NCBI RefSeq assembly: GCF_910589175.1
Contig: NZ_CAJURR010000010.1
Location: forward strand, 1-64,000
DNA: 64,000 nt
From: an uncultured Lactobacillus sp.
Lineage (GTDB): Bacteria > Bacillota > Bacilli > Lactobacillales > Lactobacillaceae
Reading direction: 5' to 3'
Made by a program: the position numbers and the translations under genes
Notes under the pieces: model-generated
Seen by the model: the letters and a program-made list of their open reading frames with translations, nothing else
What the model was told of the DNA's origin: nothing
The model's database searches: none
In this document: positions 1 through 9,082 of the stretch, piece after piece
Numbering within the stretch: the first letter of the stretch is position 1
Layout: each line of letters starts with the position of its first letter

Positions 1-360
1 CTGAGTTACTTAAGCTTTCGCTCATTGATACTGAGTTACTCATGCTTTCACTCATGCTTACTGAGTTACTTAAGCTTTCGCTCATTGATACTGAGTTGCT
101 TAGGCTTTCACTCATGCTTACTGAGTTACTTAAACTTTCGCTCATTGACACTGAGTTGCTTAGACTTTCACTCATTGACACTGAGTTGCTTAAGCTTTCG
201 CTCATTGATACTGAGTTACTTATGCTTTCACTCATGCTTACTGAGTTAGATAAGCTTTCGCTCATTGACACTGAGTTGCTTAAGCTCTCACTCATTGACA
301 CTGAGTTAGATAAGCTTTCGCTCATCGATACTGCGTTGCTTAGGCTGTTGCTCATGCTTT
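1..360 (-). repeat. Twelve tandem 30-bp units encoding the Ser-rich stalk
   Basis: Twelve head-to-tail 30-bp units each begin CTG(A/C)GTT on the plus strand. Read on the minus strand in the adhesin frame, each encodes ten residues with serine at nearly every second position (for example V-S-M-S-E-S-L-S-N-S). Units differ by a few substitutions, mostly in the non-Ser codons. The array continues beyond the left edge, so its full copy number is unknown. Such arrays vary in length between strains and are prone to assembly collapse. Confidence 0.9.
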
Positions 361-3300
361 CGCTATGAGATATTACTATACTCTCACTTTGTGAAGCACT
401 AATACTTGCCGTATCTATTTTACGTAAGTAAACAGTAAATTTATTAGGACCATCTCCTAATGATCCATATACATATTTACTTAAGTCACTTATAGATACA
501 CCATCTGGTGGAGTTAATACTTGACCAGTTTGGTTATCGACAACTTTCTCAAGAATATATCCTTCACTTTCTAACCCCTCTAATGTCGCAGTAGCATCTG
601 AAAAAATAATTGTTCCTTCAGCAGGTCCTTGGAAATTATTCGTAGCTTGCGTAAGTGTAATTGGATTTGAAGGATTAGTATCATTAATAAATTCAAGTGT
701 AGCAGTTCTTGTATTAGTAGAATCACTTGAGTTGGTAACATCTCCATTAACACCATAGGCAATACCAGCTTTCCAAGTATTCCAATCGATAGTATTTGGT
801 AAAGGAACTGTATCTCCTGTAACATTATTTGTAATAGTCATAACCGGGTGTGCTGTATTTTGCAATGCTGCTTGTAAGGCTGTATTACTTGTAGCTGCAC
901 CCATATTAGGAGTATTTTCATAGTTATTCTTATCTACAGTAGGTGATTTATCAAGATCTTCCTGATATGACTTGATATCATCTGGCATTGTAAAACCATT
1001 TGCACTTACTGTTAAAGGAATAATCAATCCCTTTAATCTAATTGAAGAGTCAGCAATTTTAACATGATAAACCATTTCAATTTCACCATTAGCTGTAGTG
1101 GTTTCTTCATGTGTTACTGTAACTGGCGAAGTCATTTGACTAACTTTATTTATTTCATTCTTCAAATAAACATTTGTAGGAGAACTTCCAGCAACTTCAT
1201 TGCTTAATTCATTATTTACATACCATGCATAGATGCTCTTAATCCGGTCTTCCATCTGGCTGTCCGTAAGCCAAGTATAAGTAAATTCTTTACTATTCCC
1301 TACAGTAATCGCAATATCAAAATTAGAGCCCGTATTAGCTTCAGAAGTAGCTGCTCCACTAGTAGCAATCTTAAAGCCTATAGCATTGGCCCAATTAGTA
1401 TTTATGGAGACACTATTATTTGGTCCCCATACCCTATTGTTATTATAAAAAATACCTGCTGTAGTAGTATTGTTACAATCAAGATATTGCTTGTCATAGA
1501 CATATTGCCCTTGAATGTGAAGGCCACTAGCGTAATGTTGTCCATTTATTGTCACATCATTGGTAGAAGTATAAGCAAATAAAGTTCCATTTTTAGATTC
1601 ATCATCAGTATATTGATAAACATAAACTTTTCCTAAATTAGTGGTATTATCACTACCTTGATTAATACTAATGGATGGTTGTTGGGACTGTGGATTTCCC
1701 CATCTTAATATCGGATTAAGAGTTAACTTATTATTACCACTGGTATAAGCTGCAGCTTCTGAATTAAAAACTATTCTATAGTACGTACCCATATTATATG
1801 CAGTAGCTATTTGAACTCCATTAGGAGTCATTAAGGGGAGATTAGCTGCTAATTTACTATCATAATTTTCAATATTCCCATTACTATCGGGTAGTCCCAA
1901 ATGGACGTCAATATATTGACCATCTTGCAAAGTTTGTTTTGGAGTAATTGAAAAGGCGAGCTGTTCATACCCAGCATCGCTACTGGTTTCTCCAGCAACT
2001 GGTGTCACTTTAATATTACTGATGGTATAGGCAGTAGTCGGTAATTGCTCTTTCCCTACCTGTATTGTATAAGTAACACTTCCACTACTATTAGCAGCTT
2101 GGTTACTTGGATCAGTCCAATTAACAGTTTGTGGGCTTTTTACAACAGTGACCGCTCCATCACTTGTATTAAAAGTATACGTTCCATAAGTTGTATTAGA
2201 ATAGTTAGAAACTTCTGCCACCAAAGGCGCAGTTGCATTTGAATAGGTATGACTACCACCGGTTTGACCATTAAAGTTTGGACTCAGTTTAACTGATCCC
2301 ATTACTGAATTTGTTGTAAAGTTAGGCGTCGTCCCAGTTAATGATACTTCAAAGAGTTGCTCTCCATTTGGTCCATAATTGCCTAACTCTTTAACTGATG
2401 CCGTACCAGAATATCCACTAGTGTTAAAGCTGAAGTCATCTGTAGTAGCTGTAAATCCATCGGGTATCATTACAATAAATTTAGGATTTTGAACTGTAGA
2501 TTCCCCAGTTGTTGATAAACGAAAACTATAAGTTGGAACTGAATCTCCACTATACGTTTTTCCATTTGCATCAAGAATTGCAGTACCAGTAAACGTAGGA
2601 ATCAAATTTGTATTAATCGCATAGTTAATATGTGAACTGAAGCCACTTTTTACCACAGCTATATTCTGTCCATTAGCTACAAAAGTATAAGTACCAGCAG
2701 TTGGTGTCGCATCACTTGCAAGTTCTGAAACTATTGGAACCCCATTGTTTCCATAGCTATAGGTTCCTGTCTGAGTTGGATCTAGTGTTAACTTAAATTG
2801 TCCACCAAAGTTCCGTGCCGCATTCCAGCCAGGATTAAAGTCTAACTGGATTTTAAACAACTGCTCTCCATTTGGTCCGACTTTTCCTAAATCTTCAATT
2901 GAATAGTTACTTGTCGAATATTGATTAGATCCATTAAATACTCCGCCAAAATAATTGCCAACATCTTTATTTATTAAGTTAAAATCAGTTACACTCGATG
3001 TAAACCCTTTAGGAATCATCACAACAAATTGTGGATTATTAACGGTAGAATCACCAACTGTAGAAAGACGAACAGAAAGGGCAGGTATTTGTGACTGTGG
3101 TGTATTACTAGTGTAGTTGATACTATTACCAGAAACAAAAATACCAGATGAATTTAAATTACCGAAAGAAGCAACTCCTGTAAATTGAGGTAATTCTACA
3201 GTTTTGTTAAGAATATAATTAATCGAGCCTTGTTGATTATTAATCCCAGTAGAGTTTTTAACAACCTCAATTGCTTGCCCATTTACATTAAAAGTATATG

Positions 3301-5074
3301 AGCCACCTCCATAGGCACTTGTCCCATTTGCTACTGCATAGTTGGATACTTCAGAAACAAACGGAACGCCGTATACATTATATGAAACTACACCCTTTGC
3401 ATTTGCATCTAAGGTTAATTTGACTTGACCACCAAAGTTATTTCCCCAAGTTGGTGTTGCACCAGTTAAGGTGATCATAAATAGTTGTTCACCATTTGGA
3501 CCGTAATTTCCTAGTGCCTTTATTGTCGATTTTCCATTATAAGGTCCTGCAAATCCTCCACCACTAAAGATATCAGTCCCTTGAGTATTAGTTAAAGTAG
3601 AAAAATCAGCAGTAGTAGCAGTAAAGCCTTTAGGAATCATGATTATAAATTGAGGATTCGTAACGTTCGAATCTCCATATGTTGATAAACGAAACGTATA
3701 GGTCGGTACAGCCCCATCTTTAAAATCTGTCCCATTAACATTACTGCCGTCAGCATTTTTAATCATTACCGTACCAGAAAAAGTAGGTTTAACAACTGTA
3801 TCATTCGTTGTAGCTAAAGTTACAAAATTAGCACCTAAAGCGATTGGTAATTGAGAATTTGCAGTCGAATTATTTCGTTCAATTGTATTATTCGTAGCTA
3901 GAGGCAAATTAACAAGAGAAGAGATATTTTTATTTAAATCTAAACTAGCCTGGGATGCAGTTGGAATATTGTTCGAAGATGAGCTATATGCAGAAGTAAT
4001 TGTAGATTTACTTACATGTGATGTATTAGCTGATCTATTAATACCTGTAGAATTCTCTTCAACGTTTTTATTACTTTGTAATACTGTATTATGTTCATTA
4101 GAAGATAGATGGGATCTATGTATCTTTTGAGTATTAGATCTTTTTTCTGTTGATTTATTTTTGGCCAAACTTAGAGAACTAAGGACACTTTCAGATTGAC
4201 TCAGTGAATGTGAGAAACTTTGAGATTGAGATACGATATCAGAAATACTTTCAGACTGACTTATAGAGTCAGAAACACTTTCTGAAATGCTGAGGCTCTT
4301 AGAAGTAGATGAACTTTGTGCTTCCGAATTACTAATGCTATTTTCTTTTTCAGTAGATTTACTATTTGTTTTACCAGAAGGATTGAGTTGAATACTATCA
4401 GATACAGAACCAACTACTTGTGAATTATTATCTGATGCTGACCCCTCATTATTTTTTGAAACTGAAGAAGCAGCCAAAACTGATTCACTTTCACTACTTG
4501 TTTTTGTATTTTCAGCAGTAGACTTACTTTCAGATTTTTGTGATGTAGATTCTTTAGTTGATGCTTTAGATGTAGATTTAGATTTCGAATCTGAGGTTGA
4601 CTTAGCTGCTGAAGTTGAAGCAGATGCTGATTCAGATAATGAGACAGCAGCAGATGCACTAGCGGATTGAGAAAAACTAGTAGAAGTTGAAAGTGACATA
4701 CTTGCTAGTAATGATCTACTCTTTGAATAAGTAACTGATTGTTCAGTACTTTGACTTTGGCTTAATTTAACAGAATTAGAATCTGTAGCCGAAGCAGTCT
4801 TTTGATTGTTGTTAGAAACTTCTTCATCAATAGAACCCGTAATTGAATTGGACCCAATGATTTCGGACCTTCTATCTACAGAACTTTCTGCTGCATAAAC
4901 ACGGTCATCTGCCATCATAGCGCCACCGGTAACTCCAGCTCCCAAAATAGTAGCTAGGCCGGCAATTTCTTTTAGATAAGATGTTTTATTATCTTTTTCC
5001 TTTAAGTCGTTAGGATCGATATAATGTCTCATTTCTTTTCGATGTTTTAGTTTTTTGAACTTTTTCTTTTTCAT
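1..5074 (-). CDS. Serine-rich repeat surface adhesin, N-terminal part (C-terminus outside window)
   Basis: Open for about 1,691 codons from an ATG at 5074, running off the window edge in frame. Residues 1-61 form a long, very basic signal peptide with a glycine-rich hydrophobic core (about 38-54) and a VYA-A cleavage site. Glycine-rich cores are typical of accessory-Sec substrates, but no KxYKxGKxW motif is visible. Residues about 65-400 are Ser/Thr-rich. Residues about 430-980 hold three related domains containing FRLST, NPQF/MIPKGF and GPNGEQLF signatures. Residues about 1000-1555 are a non-repetitive, probably ligand-binding region. From about 1558 an S-x-S-x-S-E-S region starts, the usual stalk of a serine-rich glycoprotein adhesin. 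Expected product: a secreted, glycosylated, LPXTG-anchored adhesin. Anchor, glycosyltransferases and SecA2/SecY2 would lie beyond the edge and cannot be checked. I am confident it is an adhesin, less so about the export route. Confidence 0.85.
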   Translation of the reverse strand, partial: MKKKKFKKLKHRKEMRHYIDPNDLKEKDNKTSYLKEIAGLATILGAGVTGGAMMADDRVYAAESSVDRRSEIIGSNSITGSIDEEVSNNNQKTASATDSNSVKLSQSQSTEQSVTYSKSRSLLASMSLSTSTSFSQSASASAAVSLSESASASTSAAKSTSDSKSKSTSKASTKESTSQKSESKSTAENTKTSSESESVLAASSVSKNNEGSASDNNSQVVGSVSDSIQLNPSGKTNSKSTEKENSISNSEAQSSSTSKSLSISESVSDSISQSESISDIVSQSQSFSHSLSQSESVLSSLSLAKNKSTEKRSNTQKIHRSHLSSNEHNTVLQSNKNVEENSTGINRSANTSHVSKSTITSAYSSSSNNIPTASQASLDLNKNISSLVNLPLATNNTIERNNSTANSQLPIALGANFVTLATTNDTVVKPTFSGTVMIKNADGSNVNGTDFKDGAVPTYTFRLSTYGDSNVTNPQFIIMIPKGFTATTADFSTLTNTQGTDIFSGGGFAGPYNGKSTIKALGNYGPNGEQLFMITLTGATPTWGNNFGGQVKLTLDANAKGVVSYNVYGVPFVSEVSNYAVANGTSAYGGGSYTFNVNGQAIEVVKNSTGINNQQGSINYILNKTVELPQFTGVASFGNLNSSGIFVSGNSINYTSNTPQSQIPALSVRLSTVGDSTVNNPQFVVMIPKGFTSSVTDFNLINKDVGNYFGGVFNGSNQYSTSNYSIEDLGKVGPNGEQLFKIQLDFNPGWNAARNFGGQFKLTLDPTQTGTYSYGNNGVPIVSELASDATPTAGTYTFVANGQNIAVVKSGFSSHINYAINTNLIPTFTGTAILDANGKTYSGDSVPTYSFRLSTTGESTVQNPKFIVMIPDGFTATTDDFSFNTSGYSGTASVKELGNYGPNGEQLFEVSLTGTTPNFTTNSVMGSVKLSPNFNGQTGGSHTYSNATAPLVAEVSNYSNTTYGTYTFNTSDGAVTVVKSPQTVNWTDPSNQAANSSGSVTYTIQVGKEQLPTTAYTISNIKVTPVAGETSSDAGYEQLAFSITPKQTLQDGQYIDVHLGLPDSNGNIENYDSKLAANLPLMTPNGVQIATAYNMGTYYRIVFNSEAAAYTSGNNKLTLNPILRWGNPQSQQPSISINQGSDNTTNLGKVYVYQYTDDESKNGTLFAYTSTNDVTINGQHYASGLHIQGQYVYDKQYLDCNNTTTAGIFYNNNRVWGPNNSVSINTNWANAIGFKIATSGAATSEANTGSNFDIAITVGNSKEFTYTWLTDSQMEDRIKSIYAWYVNNELSNEVAGSSPTNVYLKNEINKVSQMTSPVTVTHEETTTANGEIEMVYHVKIADSSIRLKGLIIPLTVSANGFTMPDDIKSYQEDLDKSPTVDKNNYENTPNMGAATSNTALQAALQNTAHPVMTITNNVTGDTVPLPNTIDWNTWKAGIAYGVNGDVTNSSDSTNTRTATLEFINDTNPSNPITLTQATNNFQGPAEGTIIFSDATATLEGLESEGYILEKVVDNQTGQVLTPPDGVSISDLSKYVYGSLGDGPNKFTVYLRKIDTASISASQSESIVISHSESMSNSLSNAVSMSESLSNSVSMSESLSNSVSMSESLSNSVSMSESISNSVSMSESLSNSVSMSESLSNSVSMSESLSNSVSMSESLSNSVSMSESLSNSVSMSESMSNSVSMSESLSNS
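2137..3787 (-). repeat. Three tandem adhesin domain repeats
   Basis: Three diverged copies of a domain of about 155-200 residues lie head to tail at about 3787-3191, 3190-2600 and 2599-2137. Each starts with P-x-F-(S/T)-G, then FRLST-x-G-(D/E)-S, MIP-(K/D)-GFT, LG-x-x-GPNGEQLF, and ends with an SEV/SEL segment, TYTF and VVK. The third copy lacks the last linker. Conservation is mainly at protein level, so this is an old duplication rather than a recent DNA expansion. Confidence 0.8.
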
Positions 5075-5561
5075 AATTAATCCCTTTGCTCAAATCTAAA
5101 ATATTGTCATTACAAATGGCTACCTGATTAGTACTAAAAATACTCGGTATTAAAGAAAAAATAAATTTATCTTTTAAACCGTCCACTCATTGGAGTAAAT
5201 CAAATCATAAATTTATCTTTATAAACAGTTATATTACAGAGCGCCATTATTAATATACTTCCGTTAGTAATCATTGTATAACATATAGTCATTTTTTCAA
5301 TAACATTTTTACATAAAATATTACAATATATTGCCTATAAAAGGGAGAGCTCCCTCCCCGCATAAAATCAATACTTTTGTAATTCTATACGCAACATAGA
5401 AAATTAAAAAATATAATATATTTGTAAAAAACAATAACATAACTCAGCAAACGATTATTAAATATAAAAAGTTATTATAAAAAATTCTCTTTATAGTTCT
5501 TAAAATAACTATTACTGTATAGCAATGAAAAATTATCCATAAATATAATTTGCAAAATAGC
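5075..5561. other. Non-coding gap upstream of the adhesin gene
   Basis: About 490 bases of very AT-rich DNA with no convincing ORF on either strand. It holds the presumed adhesin promoter region (minus strand) and one notable direct repeat at 5161-5220. An imperfect GGGAG/CTCCC hairpin near 5343-5357 has no T-run. I see nothing else I can name. Confidence 0.6.
5161..5220 (-). repeat. 14-bp direct repeat upstream of the adhesin gene
   Basis: The 14-mer AAAGATAAATTTAT (minus strand) occurs at 5220-5207 and again at 5174-5161, with start-to-start spacing of 46 bp and about 90-145 bp upstream of the adhesin ATG. It could be a regulator binding site. No known factor is recognised. Confidence 0.45.
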
Positions 5562-5603
5562 AAAAAATACACGATCCTATAAGTATTTATAGAATCGTGT
5601 ATT
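5562..5603 (-). terminator. Intrinsic terminator after the Cof phosphatase gene
   Basis: A 10-bp stem (AATACACGAT at 5566-5575 with ATCGTGTATT at 5594-5603), extended by CTATA/TATAG pairing, is followed on the minus strand by six T residues. It lies about 35 bp beyond the stop codon of the gene at 5639-6454. Confidence 0.85.
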
Positions 5604-5638
5604 CTTTTAATTATTAATTTTATAGAGATATCCCAGAT

Positions 5639-6454
5639 TTAAATCACAAATTTTTTAAGTGCTTTTGCAATCCCATTATGATTATTATCATCGGTTACAA
5701 AATCAGCTTTTTCCTTAATATCTTCAATTGCATTTCCCATAGCAATTTTCTTAAAACTAGGATTTTCAAACATAGAAACATCGTTTCCTTGATCACCAAA
5801 AACCATGACATCTTCAGGATTAATTTTTAACCGTTGAGCCAAATCCATCAAGGCATTTCCTTTTGAAGCTCCAATTCCATTTAGCTCAATACAGTTATCT
5901 AAACTACGAACTATATCGTAGGATTCAAAGGCCCAGTATGGAATAGAATTCCATAGTTTTTCAATTTGATCACTATCTTTTGCACAAGTAAATCCTACCT
6001 TGTTAAAGGTGAAATCTTGTGGGATTTCTTTACGTTCACGAACTCTAATTTCATTATCAGTTAAAGCGGCATTAATTTGCATTTGTACTGATAAGTCACG
6101 GTCTAAGGTCCAAAAACGTTCAGTCGTTTCGAAGTGTAAATTTACGTGAGCGAGTCTTTGCAGGCGAAGCATTACTTCAAAGTCGCGATAGTTCATCTCT
6201 TGACTCATCAGAACTTTTCCAGACAAGTCTTGTACAACTGCGCCATTAAAGACAACTGCATATTCTTCTGCTCCTTCAAGTCCTAATTGGGTTTCAAAAG
6301 GCATTACCCCAGAGAGAGGACGACCAGAAGCAAGAACCACCTTAATTCCCATCCCATGTGCTACCTGTAAAGTCCTCAGAGTTTCAGGTGAAATTGTATT
6401 TCCACTAGTTAATAAAGTTCCATCTAAATCTACCGCAATTAGTTTTACTGCCAT
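5639..6454 (-). CDS. Cof-type HAD-IIB family sugar-phosphate phosphatase
   Basis: A 271-residue cytoplasmic phosphatase of the Cof/YidA HAD group. HAD motif I is DLDGTLL from residue 9 (nucleophile D9, acid D11). Motif II lies in VLASGRP, and the C-terminal motif GDQGND holds the Mg2+-binding acidic residues. Length and the inserted cap domain match the HAD-IIB class, which dephosphorylates sugar phosphates and flavin or pyridoxal phosphates with loose specificity, so the physiological substrate cannot be read from sequence. It lies 9 bp behind a small membrane-protein gene and is probably co-transcribed with it. A terminator follows. Confidence 0.9.
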   Translation of the reverse strand: MAVKLIAVDLDGTLLTSGNTISPETLRTLQVAHGMGIKVVLASGRPLSGVMPFETQLGLEGAEEYAVVFNGAVVQDLSGKVLMSQEMNYRDFEVMLRLQRLAHVNLHFETTERFWTLDRDLSVQMQINAALTDNEIRVRERKEIPQDFTFNKVGFTCAKDSDQIEKLWNSIPYWAFESYDIVRSLDNCIELNGIGASKGNALMDLAQRLKINPEDVMVFGDQGNDVSMFENPSFKKIAMGNAIEDIKEKADFVTDDNNHNGIAKALKKFVI

Positions 6455-6463
6455 AAATTACCC

Positions 6464-6679
6464 CTATCTTCCAAAAATCATATAGAAAATTACATTTATT
6501 AATAATCCCATTAGTGCATAAAAGGAAACTGGATCAGCTTTCATTTTTTCTTTCCTTATTAAATACACCAGACTAGCAATAAAGCCCACTAAGGGAAAAA
6601 TAGTATAAAAGATAATTGCCCATTCAGCAACTCCATTAACATCTGTATTTAATTTATGAATGAATTTTTTCTCCAACAA
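6464..6679 (-). CDS. Small two-segment membrane protein, unknown function
   Basis: A 71-residue protein with two predicted transmembrane segments, around residues 18-41 and 50-68, separated by a short basic loop (RKEKMK). The protein is not recognised. The gene follows the terminator that ends the gatCAB-dgkB run and precedes the Cof phosphatase by 9 bp, so the two likely form a small transcription unit. Confidence 0.6.
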   Translation of the reverse strand: MLEKKFIHKLNTDVNGVAEWAIIFYTIFPLVGFIASLVYLIRKEKMKADPVSFYALMGLLINVIFYMIFGR

Positions 6680-6713
6680 AAATAGAGACTAATAAATTAT
6701 TAGTCTCTATTTT
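6679..6713. terminator. Long perfect hairpin terminator after dgkB
   Basis: A 17-bp perfect inverted repeat (6679-6695 with 6697-6713, core AGAGACTAATAA) with T-rich ends on both strands lies a few bases beyond the dgkB stop. It closes the pcrA-to-dgkB run and separates it from the downstream two-gene unit. Confidence 0.85.
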
Positions 6714-6716
6714 ATA

Positions 6717-7625
6717 TTAACCAATATAAAATTCAATATGCTGTTTTAGATTTTCAAAATCAATTGGTAAATGACCACCAATCTCACCATCTAAATTCAC
6801 AGGAATTGGATCCTTATCTTTACTCTCACCTAATAATTCTACTTTCAAATTTTTAGTCTTAGTATAGATAATCTGTGGATCATTAACATGATTACCATTT
6901 AAAGCCATGGCCATTAAACGTAAAACATCTACTGGATTTGCAGTTTTAACCACAATTAACTGAAATAGCCCATCTGATAATTGAGCATCTGGCATGATAC
7001 GTTCAAACCCTCCAATTGAATTGGTCATCCCTAAAAGAAACATTGATAAGTCTCCCTCATAGACTCCTTCATCATAGGTTAAACGCATCTTATTGCTACT
7101 GATTTTTGGTAGCATTTCTGCACCTTTAAGCAAATACGCACTATAGCCCAGGACAGACTTTACTTCTGAAGGTACTCCATAAGTAAGTTCAGTTAATGAA
7201 CCGCTAGCAGCAATATTCATAAAGTATTGCTTACCCGCACGCCCAATATCCATCTTTTGTGTTTTACCTGTCAAGATTACTTTAGCCGCCTCAACTAAAT
7301 CATCTCTAGGAATCTTTAATGCGCGAGCAAAATCATTGGTAGTTCCTGCTGGAATAACAGCAAGTTTTGGCCTTTTTTCTAATGGAGCTACTCCATTAAC
7401 TACTTCGTTAATAGTACCATCTCCACCAGCACCAACTAGTAAATCAAAACCTGCTAAGGCACATCTTTTTGCCTCATTTTGAGCAGACAAAGGTTCTGGC
7501 GTAGTTCTAAAAGCACTGGCTTCAAAACCAGCCTGTTCTAATACATTTAAAATATCTGCTACATTTTGAAGCATTTGCTCATGACCTGAAACAGGATTAT
7601 AAATCAATCTTGCTTTTTTCGTCAT
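6717..7625 (-). CDS. dgkB: Diacylglycerol kinase, DgkB/YegS family
   Basis: A 302-residue lipid kinase of the DAGK catalytic family. It has the N-terminal NPVSG motif (residues 10-14) and the GGDGT nucleotide-binding motif at 67-71. DgkB phosphorylates diacylglycerol released during lipoteichoic acid synthesis, returning it as phosphatidic acid. Its place directly after gatB matches the Bacillus order gatC-gatA-gatB-yerQ(dgkB), which supports DgkB over the sphingosine-kinase-like paralogues. It starts 23 bp after gatB and is the last gene before a strong terminator. Confidence 0.9.
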   Translation of the reverse strand: MTKKARLIYNPVSGHEQMLQNVADILNVLEQAGFEASAFRTTPEPLSAQNEAKRCALAGFDLLVGAGGDGTINEVVNGVAPLEKRPKLAVIPAGTTNDFARALKIPRDDLVEAAKVILTGKTQKMDIGRAGKQYFMNIAASGSLTELTYGVPSEVKSVLGYSAYLLKGAEMLPKISSNKMRLTYDEGVYEGDLSMFLLGMTNSIGGFERIMPDAQLSDGLFQLIVVKTANPVDVLRLMAMALNGNHVNDPQIIYTKTKNLKVELLGESKDKDPIPVNLDGEIGGHLPIDFENLKQHIEFYIG

Positions 7626-7648
7626 CGCCTCTCGCCTCCCTAAAATGA

Positions 7649-9079
7649 TTAACGACTTTGAAGTTCCTTGTTAAGCAATTGGTTAACAACTTTAGGGTTA
7701 GCTTTACCACGAGTTTGTTTCATGATTTGACCAACCAAGAATCCAATCGCACGATCTTTACCATTCTTAAAGTCTTCAACAGATTGTGGATTATCATCAA
7801 CAACCTTAGTTACCATTGGTCCAAGAACAGAAACGTCAGATAATTGAACCATACCCTTATCTTCAACGTATTTCTTAGGATCAGTACCATTTTCAATAGA
7901 TTCTTTAAAGACTTTCTTTGCAATCTTAGATGAAATAGTACCATCTTTAATCATCTTGATCATTTCAGCTAAGTGTTCTGGAGTCAACTTAATATCTGCA
8001 ATGCCAACTTGATTTTCATTCAAGTAACCATTAACTTGAGTGTTTAACCAGTTAGCAGCTAAAGTTGGATCTGCACCAGCAGTAACTGCTGCATCGTAGA
8101 AATCACTTGATTCCTTAGTTTGCAAAATAACGTCTGCATCGTATTCCTTAATACCATATTCTTCAATGTAACGCTTACGACGTTCAAATGGTGATTCAGG
8201 TAAACTCTTTTCAATTTCGTCAATCCAGCTTTGCTTAATATGGTAAGGCGCAATATCTGGTTCTGGGAAGTAACGGTAGTCTGCGTCACCTTCCTTAACA
8301 CGTTCTAGGACAGTCTTACCAGTAGCTTCATCAAAACGACGAGTAGAAAGTTGAACTCTACCACCAGAAAGTAATACTTGTTGTTGACGTTTTTCTTCAT
8401 AAGCAAGAGAACGACGTACGTGGTCAAATGAGTTCAAGTTCTTCATTTCAACCTTGGTACCAAGTTTTTCTTGACCTGCAGGACGGATAGAAATGTTGGT
8501 ATCAACACGCATTGAACCTTCTTCCATCTTAACGTCAGAAGCACCAGTAAATTGAACAATTTGACGTAATTTAGTCAAATATGCATAAGCTTCTTCTGGA
8601 TCTTCCATATCAGGTTCAGAAACAACTTCAAGAAGTGGAACTCCCTGACGGTTTAAGTCAACGTATGAATAACCGTTAGCACCGTGTGTATTCTTACCAG
8701 CATCTTCTTCAATGTGCATTTCATGAATACCAATGCGCTTCTTCTTACCACGAACTTCAATTTCGATATAACCATCACGAGCAAGTGGTTGGAAGAATTG
8801 AGTAATCTGGTAAGCTTTAGGGTTATCTGGGTAGAAATAGTTCTTACGATCAAAGTGAGTTACTGGCAAAACATGTGAATGAGTTGCTAAAGCAACCATA
8901 ATTCCAAGACGGTAAACATCTTTGTTTAAACGAGGTAAGACACCAGGCATAGCCCAGTCGATAACATTAGTTTCAGTGTTTGCTTCAGCACCATAACTAA
9001 CTGGTGATGGAGAAAAAATCTTACTCTTTGTTTTTAATTCGAAGTGGACTTCTAGACCAATAGTCGATTTAAAATTCAT
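7649..9079 (-). CDS. gatB: Aspartyl/glutamyl-tRNA amidotransferase subunit B
   Basis: A 476-residue GatB, the tRNA-binding and kinase subunit of GatCAB. The complex converts misacylated Glu-tRNA(Gln), and in some species Asp-tRNA(Asn), to the correct amide form using ammonia from GatA. The family opening IGLEVHFEL is at residues 7-15, followed by the catalytic cradle with [10 protein letters not shown] and DYRYFPEPD signatures. The C-terminal tail domain ends in a lysine-rich [12 protein letters not shown] segment. Full length. It starts 3 bp after gatA. The window also encodes two tRNA-Gln(UUG) genes, the substrate of this pathway. Confidence 0.97.
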   Translation of the reverse strand: MNFKSTIGLEVHFELKTKSKIFSPSPVSYGAEANTETNVIDWAMPGVLPRLNKDVYRLGIMVALATHSHVLPVTHFDRKNYFYPDNPKAYQITQFFQPLARDGYIEIEVRGKKKRIGIHEMHIEEDAGKNTHGANGYSYVDLNRQGVPLLEVVSEPDMEDPEEAYAYLTKLRQIVQFTGASDVKMEEGSMRVDTNISIRPAGQEKLGTKVEMKNLNSFDHVRRSLAYEEKRQQQVLLSGGRVQLSTRRFDEATGKTVLERVKEGDADYRYFPEPDIAPYHIKQSWIDEIEKSLPESPFERRKRYIEEYGIKEYDADVILQTKESSDFYDAAVTAGADPTLAANWLNTQVNGYLNENQVGIADIKLTPEHLAEMIKMIKDGTISSKIAKKVFKESIENGTDPKKYVEDKGMVQLSDVSVLGPMVTKVVDDNPQSVEDFKNGKDRAIGFLVGQIMKQTRGKANPKVVNQLLNKELQSR

Positions 9080-9082
9080 TAA

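Noticed and set aside
1..360. Regular 30-bp repeats resembling a CRISPR array
   Set aside because: There are no unique spacers. The units are contiguous, diverge gradually and stay in frame with the Ser-rich adhesin.
25..368. Open frames on the plus strand opposite the serine repeats
   Set aside because: They are by-products of the 30-bp periodicity, with no ribosome binding site and only repeated Leu/Ser residues.
580..825. Short minus-strand ORF in another frame of the adhesin gene, considered as a sign of frameshift
   Set aside because: The adhesin frame is continuous here with sensible residues, and checked points from 5074 to 1 stay in the same frame.
5343..5357. GGGAG/CTCCC hairpin in the gap before the Cof gene
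   Set aside because: It is short, lacks a T-run on either strand and is not next to a gene end.
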